From Syngnathus acus (lineage: Eukaryota > Chordata > Actinopteri > Syngnathiformes > Syngnathidae), in assembly GCF_901709675.1 (NCBI RefSeq), contig NC_051087.1, positions 1,816,001-1,880,000 of the forward strand: a stretch of DNA of 64,000 nucleotides, read 5' to 3'. The translations under genes and the position numbers were made by a program. Shown here in pieces: positions 12,801 through 21,800 of the stretch (the stretch's first letter is position 1; each line of letters starts with the position of its first letter). The notes beneath the pieces are model-generated. The model did not search any database, was not told the origin of the DNA, and was given only the letters and a program-made list of their open reading frames with translations.

Positions 12801-15800
12801 TTTGGTTAATCGTTTAAAAGATTTTAAAAAAAAAACCTGAATTTGATTAAATAACCTTCTAAAGTCAGAAACTTGACTTTCTTCAGCCCCACAGTTGCCC
12901 TACTTCTTGCTTTGTGTCTAATAGTGCTTTAAAATGCTCTTTGTATTCATACTGTTCTGCTTGAAACCACCACAAAAGGCTATTTTATTTTAATATAATA
13001 GCTGACTTGTATAGAAATAGCTGGACACTGAACCACATTGGCTCATTTTGCAGCAGTGGTTGTTTGGCGTGCATGTGATCTGTTGCCTGTCGGAGTCTCA
13101 CACCGAGGGTACATCTCCCCACTCCCATGACATTAAACGTTTGCCCCCCCAGGCTCGGACCTGGGATAATGGGTCACTGTGTCAGTTTGTTTGAGGTGGA
13201 GGAGTATCCTCTGGGATATTTGGTGGCTGGGTTAGGGTTAGGAGGAACATTGCCACTCTGTTGTAATTCAAATCAGCCTTTCATATTGAAATGGCCTGTA
13301 ATTTGGTTTAACTCACAAAATGATCATTAATTATTATTATTATTTTTAAATATAGCTTTGTATTATGCTTAGTTAAAAAAAGAATGCGATGCAAAGAATT
13401 AGCATTTGTTGCTTTCAATCAATGGACGTTGTGCTGCTCCTGGGACACAATATCATACATTCTGTATAATAGACATACTTGGACGTAAAAGCGGGAAAAA
13501 GGTAGTACCTTTGGAAACCCACAGGGGGCGCTGTTGAAATCACTGAAAACAGGTTGTCAGCTGCTCTCATTGTAAACCCAATGGGAAAACCCTCACCATG
13601 GACACGCCTTGAGCCTTTTAAGTACGCGCACCAGCGCCGCTCGCTACATTGACTTCGTTTTCGACATTCTTAATCCTTCCTCCGCCGTCGCCATGTTTGT
13701 TGTCAAAAGGTTACGCCGAATGAATAACGTGCGACTTTAGAGGGGCGTTTCGCATGCGAGCGGGGGAGAAGGAAATCATCAATTGTGCTTTAGATCACAG
13801 TCTTAATGTCTTGAGGGGGGTTTGGGTGGCGCCGTTGCATTAGCGTGCTAGTCATGTACACGTGCCTGCCTCTCCTCCCATCAGTCGCTTTTAGCGCCTT
13901 GATTCTGTAGTCTGTTTTCAGATACAGAAAAGAATGGGCGCAGTCACTGATAGCCTAGCCTGCATTCTTGGCTTTAGTTTAATGCTTTGGGTTCTAATTA
14001 AAACACCAAATGTCCCCCTTGGGACCCGGGCGATGTGGCGGTGGTGGAGGGGGAACACACTGAAACTGGCCAAATTATAGAGACTGACAAAATAAACGGC
14101 CAATCTGGAGGAGAGCCGACCGTTATCAAGCCACTGCAGATCCAGACAGTACGACGTCAAGTATGCAGATGCTCTCCGTAGTTACCACACAAGTAGCATC
14201 GTGGGACAAATTTAGTGTTTGTAACGGTGCTTGGAGTCCGGATGGTCCAAAACCGCCATGGTGCGCTTCGCTTGTCATCATCTTGCGGCATTTAGCGTTA
14301 CGCATCAATTGCAGGTGCAAAATAAAGTTAGTTTCACAAACGTTTTGTGTCCAGAGATCCTTAAAGGTAGATTGAAATGTTTTCATGTTACAATAAATCC
14401 AGAATTTTTTGAGGCTATTGTACTGACTTTTTTTTTTTAGCAACCTGAAAGCGAGAACACCACACACACATCTCGTGTCAAACAAGCCACATGTTGAATT
14501 AATTGAGGAACGAAAGCCGTCCATCCATCCACTTTGTAGACACGATTGGGACCGGGTTCGATGAATGGGTGATCGCTTGCATGTGTGGCTGAGATGGATA
14601 AGATCAACGTAAAACACAAGCGTCTTTGTTTGCTCAAATGATTTGGAATATTATCGACTGGAGGCAGCATGGTGTGCTAGCCGTTAGCCTCCTAGCTTGC
14701 CAACTGTCAGAGACAACGTGGAGATTATTCTGCCGTCTTATACCTGAATACCTTCAGGATTGTTGATGCTGCTGCTCTTGCTTTGGAGCTCATTAACTTT
14801 GTACGCGGCGCATCGGTTGATATATTGATCCACCCCGTTCTTTGGCTCCCCCATTAGCACAAATGTGACGCTAGCAGATTTTAACTTGCCGACTTGCAGA
14901 CACAATGCTAACGACGTCCGAGGCAGCTCGGGTAAAATAAGGTGGGGAAATAAACATGACCTTTGAACTTTGCTTTGGAGTTGAAAGCAAAAGTATTCGA
15001 ATAAAAAATGGTCTCCCGTTTGTTTTTTTCCATCCACAAAGGTTTAGCATCTCTAACATCGTCCTCATTTCTTGATTTTGTCCTTAGATGAAGAGAAAGT
15101 TGGACCATGGCCCCGAGGTCCGATCTTTCCCTTCAGGAAAAAAGCCCTGCAAAGGTCCCGAGTACCCAAGGTAAAAAAAATCGGAAAAGTGTCACATGCC
15201 TTTCACATCATCCGACATCCAAAGAAATGCAATATTTAACAGGCGCTAGTTTTAGTCGTCAAGGCCACGAAAGGAAGCGCATCGGGGATGTTCAAACGGA
15301 ATGACGCTTTCCCGCCAGCCATCTCTGATGTTACTCATGAATACTTGATGCGCATGTTGCCCCCATTAAAAATACACAGACACGCGCAACGGGCACTTAA
15401 GTGTAAACGTGGCCATGTAACCGGCTGTGTATCGGCATCCCGGCTCATTAAATATGAATCGATCATGAAATAGACCCTGGGCTAACCCCCCCCCCACCCC
15501 CCTCGGCTCTACTCGCTGGGGATTTCTTTTGCGTCAGTCTTCTCGCGGCGCAAAAGACGGCAGTGGACGACATCAAACGTAAATATTGTGCATTAAAAAT
15601 GGAAATGAAGACGTTTCTACTTTTTACACTGATCTATACATTCGAAAAGTTGTAAAGTCGTTTAAAAAGGCACATTTTAACCAATAGGTCCATTTTTGTC
15701 CTGTATAGAAAATCAATGACTTGATTCCAGGCTCAAAATGGCCGCCGTAGAACAATTAAAATGGGCTATGATGAGCAGTCAAGCTTCTTGGAGTAAAACA

Positions 15801-18800
15801 GAATTTTCTTTTTATTGTTCCAGCCCAACAGGAATCGTGCCGTGCCCGGCCACGCCCACCACCTTCGGCCACATCCGGGCGGCCAACAGTCAGGGCCAGC
15901 AGAGACGGCGCATCACTACCATCCCGCCCCCCTCGGGGCTCCACGAATGGCTCCGGACCTTTCAGGTGGGCACTTTTTTATTTTTCGTATGACTTGAAAG
16001 AAAAATCATCATTAATTTAGAGCGACTCCCAAATGTTTCTGATCCAACGTCAACATCCAACTTCAAATAACAGCCGCCGCCTTCATTTTTTTTTTTTCTG
16101 TGCTGGAAAAACCCTGGGCTGGAGTAATCATCAATCCCAGTTCGCTCTTACTCTCGCGCCATAATTGTTGTCGTTGCAGCCCCGCCTGCACATCACTGGA
16201 AGGCACCGTAGCGTGGAATTGGAATTAGCCCGAGCTGTCGAGAAGGGGGAGGGGGAGGGGGGTAAAAGCAGATGAAGGGACGACATGTTAAGAAGTTGAA
16301 CAGATGCTATCGTATGTCGAGCGCACCGATAACGGCGGAATTATATTTTGAGCTTGTTATTAACAGGGCCGAGGATAAAATGCTAATCCGGGGATAATTA
16401 AGGCAGTCTGTTTGCAGGTTCCGAGAGGCGGATCGGACAGTTACGCTCCACGGCGCCGCCGCGAGTGGAGCGAAAGCTTTTTCCCAGCGATCGGTTAACC
16501 GATTGTCTTTGCCCGTCCGTCATATTTATATCGGGGCTTTTTGATAACTAGTTGGAAGCGTGGTAGGGTTTTAATTGACTCTCTTGTCGTCACCGCAAAC
16601 AAGTTCATGTCTGAGCCGTGACGGATGAGATTTGAAGCCGCTCATCACGCCGTGTGTACGTGCGTGTGAGTTTCTCCAAGACAAGCCCTCGGGCCAGTTT
16701 GGCATTTTTTGAACGTGACAGCTTCTTGATTGCACAGGCGGCTCAAAGCCAAACGTACATTCCGTACATTCCGCAGTCACGTCCCGGCCTGTCGGGCTTT
16801 TCGGGGGGGAAAAAAGAAAGCGACGATGTCACAACAGAACGGGTCGGACTTCTGCGTCGCTGCCGACGTGAACGAAGCGATAGATGACAACGCTTGTTGA
16901 ACCCAAAGTGCAAATATGCACTCTGCCAGTCGGCATTTTTTGCGTTGGCTCCCAGCGCGACGTAAAAATCGTCAAATCGCACAAACGGCGTGTTTGGATG
17001 GACCAAACCATTTTTAATGTGGGGGGGGGGGGTTCCGTGTCGACTCAAATTGGAAAAAGAGGAAATTAATTCGTGACAACCAGCATTTGTTTCACACTTT
17101 GTCTTCTTCAATTGGAGTTGTTAACTTACCACTGTGTGCCAAAAGTGGGATCACAACAGTAATGCGATGAGTAATGATTTTGGACGTTGCCATAGTAACT
17201 AAAACATAAAATTCCCTGATGGACACCTTGAACTCTCTTTTTTTATTTTCTCCCCTCACTGTTTTTCACCACACGCCCCACTAGACTCTAAAGTTTGACC
17301 ACAGAAATGTTTCCAAAAGCTCCACTTTTCTCTATTGCTGGGCCATTTGTGAGATTTGATCCACAGCCTGGTTGAAAATAACAGCCCAGCTCAAGAAGTT
17401 CAGACGCATTGGTTAGGGGAGTTCCTCAGAATGTTGAGAAGCTCCATAAATAAACCAAGGACGCCGGTGTGACATAAGCGTTTTGCTGGATGACGGGAGT
17501 TGGGGGGGGGGGGGCGAGAACATGCCTTTTGATCAGCTAATGGCGGGAGGCTGAGGAAACACTCGAGAGTGGAAAGCATTGGAGCAAACAAAAATATTTT
17601 TGCAAGGAATCCAAAATATTCGACAAAAATAGATTTAAATATGGGGGACGTATAAAAAGGAAATTGTCGAACATGGCGTTGAATGGAAATTTTATTGGGG
17701 GTCATTTTTTATTTGAGGAATTCGCTTTTTAGAGCTCACCATTCGTCATACTTGGCCGCTGCTCGTACGTAATCGCCGTCAGTTCTCTTCAGTCAGTTTC
17801 CCACTGTTGTGACTCCGGCTTGTGGTGTTCCACTTTGCGTGTTTGCATCCTGAAATAGGCGAGGATGCCCGCAGCTCTTTCCCGCCGTCGCTTCGGAGGG
17901 CACGTCGGGAGTTGTTTACTCTTTTAGACACCAAACACAAGGCGGCAGCGTCACGTCCGCAAGGTGCCCTAACGACAAGATTACATAAGCGTGGCCCGAC
18001 AATACTCTGTTTTGCTTAAACCTGCATCGACATAAGACAAATATCGGATTAAAAAAATATGAGATGAGAATATGGTACGAAGACACCGACCTTCTCTGGG
18101 ACTGTAAATAGAGGTATTTCCAATGGGAGAATCAATTAAGACATGCTGCAGCGGCACGGGAAATGAAGTGAAACTCACTCGTTTCAAGTCGTGGAAAAAG
18201 TAAAGACCTTCCCCTGCACTGCTTTCTTCATGACAGATCTTGACAGAATAATTGCTTCAAAGCCGTTTCCATGGCGACCGTTTCCAAGCCGCTTTTCAAT
18301 GCAGGAATGTGCGTGAATACTTTGAAAGTATTTTTTAAGTCACATTGGTTTTTTTTTGTTTTTGTTGTTGTTGCAGAGCTGGTCCGGCCCCGAGAAGCTG
18401 CTGGCGCTGGACGAGTTGATTGACATCTGCGAACCCACGCAGGTCAAGCATATGATGCAGGTCATCGAGCCGCAGTTCCAACGCGACTTCATCTCCCTGC
18501 TGCCCAAAGAGGTGAGGAGAAAATATAATGGACCCTCCAGTTCAATCTGACACCTTTCTCCACGCACACATGTTCTCTTTTAGCTCTTTGTGTCAGACAT
18601 CAAGCTGTTGAATGGGAACACCTGACATGTCGCTAGCGCTAATCCGACCGCGGCGCGGCCTTGCGTCATTCACGGTGACTCAAAGAGGACTGGAGATGCC
18701 TGTTAAACAGGGGAAGTCATTGTATATTTGCTGTACCTGTTATTTAAAGTCCATTTAACGCCAACTCCAGTCTGGTATGGTGGGCTGTGCTTTTATAAAA

Positions 18801-21800
18801 GGTCACAAAAAAGTTTTGGAAAAATAATTGGGATAAATAAAGAAAGGAAAAAAATGTAAGGATACAAAACAAGGTTTTGACAAAAAAATATCTAGAGAGG
18901 AAATTTAAAACAGTATATTACAAAAAATATTGATCGAGAAATACTAGATAAGACAGAAAAGTAATCAAATAAAATACTAAAATATCACGGAAATAGTAGA
19001 GTAATACAAAAATCTTTGGAAATAAAAAAAATATATAATTACCATTGGAAACTACAAAATTTGACACAAAAAATAGAAAGAAATGTGTACTGTTTTTAGA
19101 AATACCAAATATGAAGCAAAAATCGGAACATTTGACTCATTATAGAAAGTATCAATTTAAAAATACATACATTTTAAAATAAAGGGTGAGGAAAAACAAA
19201 TGAAATCAGGAAAAATCTGTTGCTGTCACCCAGGCTGCTTTAATCAGTTTTGTGCGTCTTCTAACTCTGCGCTAGCAAATTAGCCTCCAGATCTGTTGAC
19301 CACATGCTGAATTTGTCACGCAACGGTTAGCTCTGGTGTCCATATTTTTCCACAACTTCCTGCAATGAAGCAATTTTACTCTTCCCGACTGATGAAGCAA
19401 ATGCGAAAAAAAATGGAATCATTGTCATCATCCTGTTCGTACAGGACATTTATGGCTGGAGGTGCTCTCTGTTCCTCGATTGTGCCTTTCTCACATCTCG
19501 CTCTGGCCGTTCCCACAGCTGGCGTTGTACGTGCTGTCGTTCCTGGAGCCCAAGGACCTCCTCCAAGCCGCCCAGACGTGTCGCTACTGGCGCATTCTCG
19601 CAGAGGACAACTTGCTTTGGAGGGAAAAATGCCGGGAAGAAGGTGCGTGCTTAATCCTCTGCAGCGACACGTCGCTTTGAAGTCTTTGCGAATGACAAGT
19701 CGTCTTTCCCTCTGGCTTGCCCACCAACAGGCATCGATGAGCCTTTGCCTCTCAAGAAGAGGAAAGTCGTCAAGCCCGGCTTCACTCACAGCCCCTGGAA
19801 GAGTGCCTACATCAGGCAGCACAGAATAGACACTAACTGGAGGAGAGGGAACCTCAAATCACCCAAGGTAGCTTTTTTGTTTTTTTTTGGCCGCTTTATC
19901 TTGATAAGGGGAAATCTTAGAGAAATGAGAATGACTTTTAGGTGAGGAGGCCAAATTTTGACCAAGGTCGATTTTACAGAAAACTAATGGCCCTCAAACA
20001 CTTCCCTGAGGAGCTCCTTTGGGGGGGGTGAAACTAACTGGACCGCAATTCCTCCAAGGTGGCTTTTTCTTTCAAACAAATAAGATTTAAATCCTGTCGA
20101 AAATTAAAGGACCCCGAACTCCTGTTAAGAGCATTTGTCCGTCCGGCCACACTTATTAGGCGCTAACCGGAGGAGACGGGACCCACCTGTCGACTTCAAA
20201 GATGACATGTGAGCGGCCACAGCAGGGCAGCTCTGGCTACTGCACCTGCAGCGCTGACTGACATTTTACGCCGGTTTCTCTGATGTTAAAAAAGCAATCG
20301 GCCTCTCTCTCATGCTCAGGTGCTGAAAGGTCACGACGACCACGTGATCACCTGCCTCCAATTCTGCGGCAACCGAATCGTCAGCGGCTCTGACGACAAC
20401 ACGCTCAAAGTCTGGTCGGCCATCACGGGGAAGGTACGTTTCGGTTTGTGTCCAGCTGGCAGATCGAACATTCCGCTATCCATTTACACATGTGGACATG
20501 ATTGTTTGAGAGAAAAACAACAGGATGAGCGCGGACTGAGCCGTCATCCCATGCCAGATGCTCTCGAAAGTCTTTGATACGAACCACAGGACTTGAAATG
20601 ACTTTCAGACTCGTTTGGTTGTCGGGCAATACTGTGGCACATTACAAAATGGATGCCAATACAGACTTTATTTCAATCGGATGATGTGGCACGTACACCA
20701 TCAGCGTTGGTATTCCGAGCTGTTGCTAGCGCGGCTCTCGTGGTCGGGCATTGTGCCGCGCCAACAAAAAATGGAGATGGAATGTGAGGAATTTGTTGTG
20801 GCAGTGCTTTGAATACCAATCCTCTGAAGTCTTCCTTCTTGCACAGCAAAAATTCGACGCAGTTTCAGTGACGAGCTGCGAATTTGCCCGACTGCTGAAA
20901 ATGGAGCTCACGTCCGGGCTTCGACGAGAAAGAGAGGGAGCGGAATTAAACCCAGTCGACCATTTGGGCTCAAATTGCCTGTCCGTGCCAATAAAAGTGC
21001 CGTGTAAAAGATACATTAGGATTAGCACCATCTGCATGTAGCGCCTTCCACGCGCTCAGCATTCCTTTGCAATCTGTCGGAGTGCCATTAGACACACTTG
21101 AAGCCATGACATCAGTTGAAATTGTGTAGCAAACAAAACGGACCTCGGACACGTTCCTGCAGAACACCCCTCAGAATTTGATCTGTTATAGAAAATAAAA
21201 AAGAAGTCCAGGAATCCCTCAAATCCCGCTTTTTCATGAAAAATAAACGGGCCCCCAAACGCTGCCCTGAGGAACTCCGCTTGCAGTTTTATATGATCTG
21301 ATCAAATCACAGACAGGAGAGGGACTTGGCACAGGTCGCTCCCCGCAGTAAATCCCCCACGCATTTTTAATTGAATTAATGGTAGATCCTGGAATACAGG
21401 CACACAATGCGGACACACTGCGCAAATCCAATTGATCGGAAGGATTTCTCGTAAGCGCGCTAATCAATTGCTAATCTAGCGCGCCTAATGAGAACGAACG
21501 AGGGCCTCGTCAGCCTGTCGAGCCGCAGAAGAAAGCTGATTTGTCTGACTTCCCCCTCGCAGTGTCTGAGGACGTTGGTGGGCCACACGGGCGGCGTGTG
21601 GTCGTCGCAAATGCGAGACAACATCATCATCAGCGGCTCCACCGACCGCACGCTCAAGGTCTGGAATGCGGAGACGGGAGAATGTATCCACACCCTCTAC
21701 GGGCATACCTCAACAGTGCGCTGCATGCATCTGCACGAGAAAAGGTGAGGGCACACACTCTTGATGCTTCTGGCGTGGGGGTCAAAAAAGAAGAAATGGA

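Larger units (their letters stand above)
12090..15087 (+). other. FBXW7 intron between the beta exon and the common exons
   Basis: No coding exon is recognised. The intron contains a strong CTCF-like motif (13518-13533) and a CpG-rich, promoter-like island (about 13590-13735). The rest is AT-rich. Confidence 0.6.
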
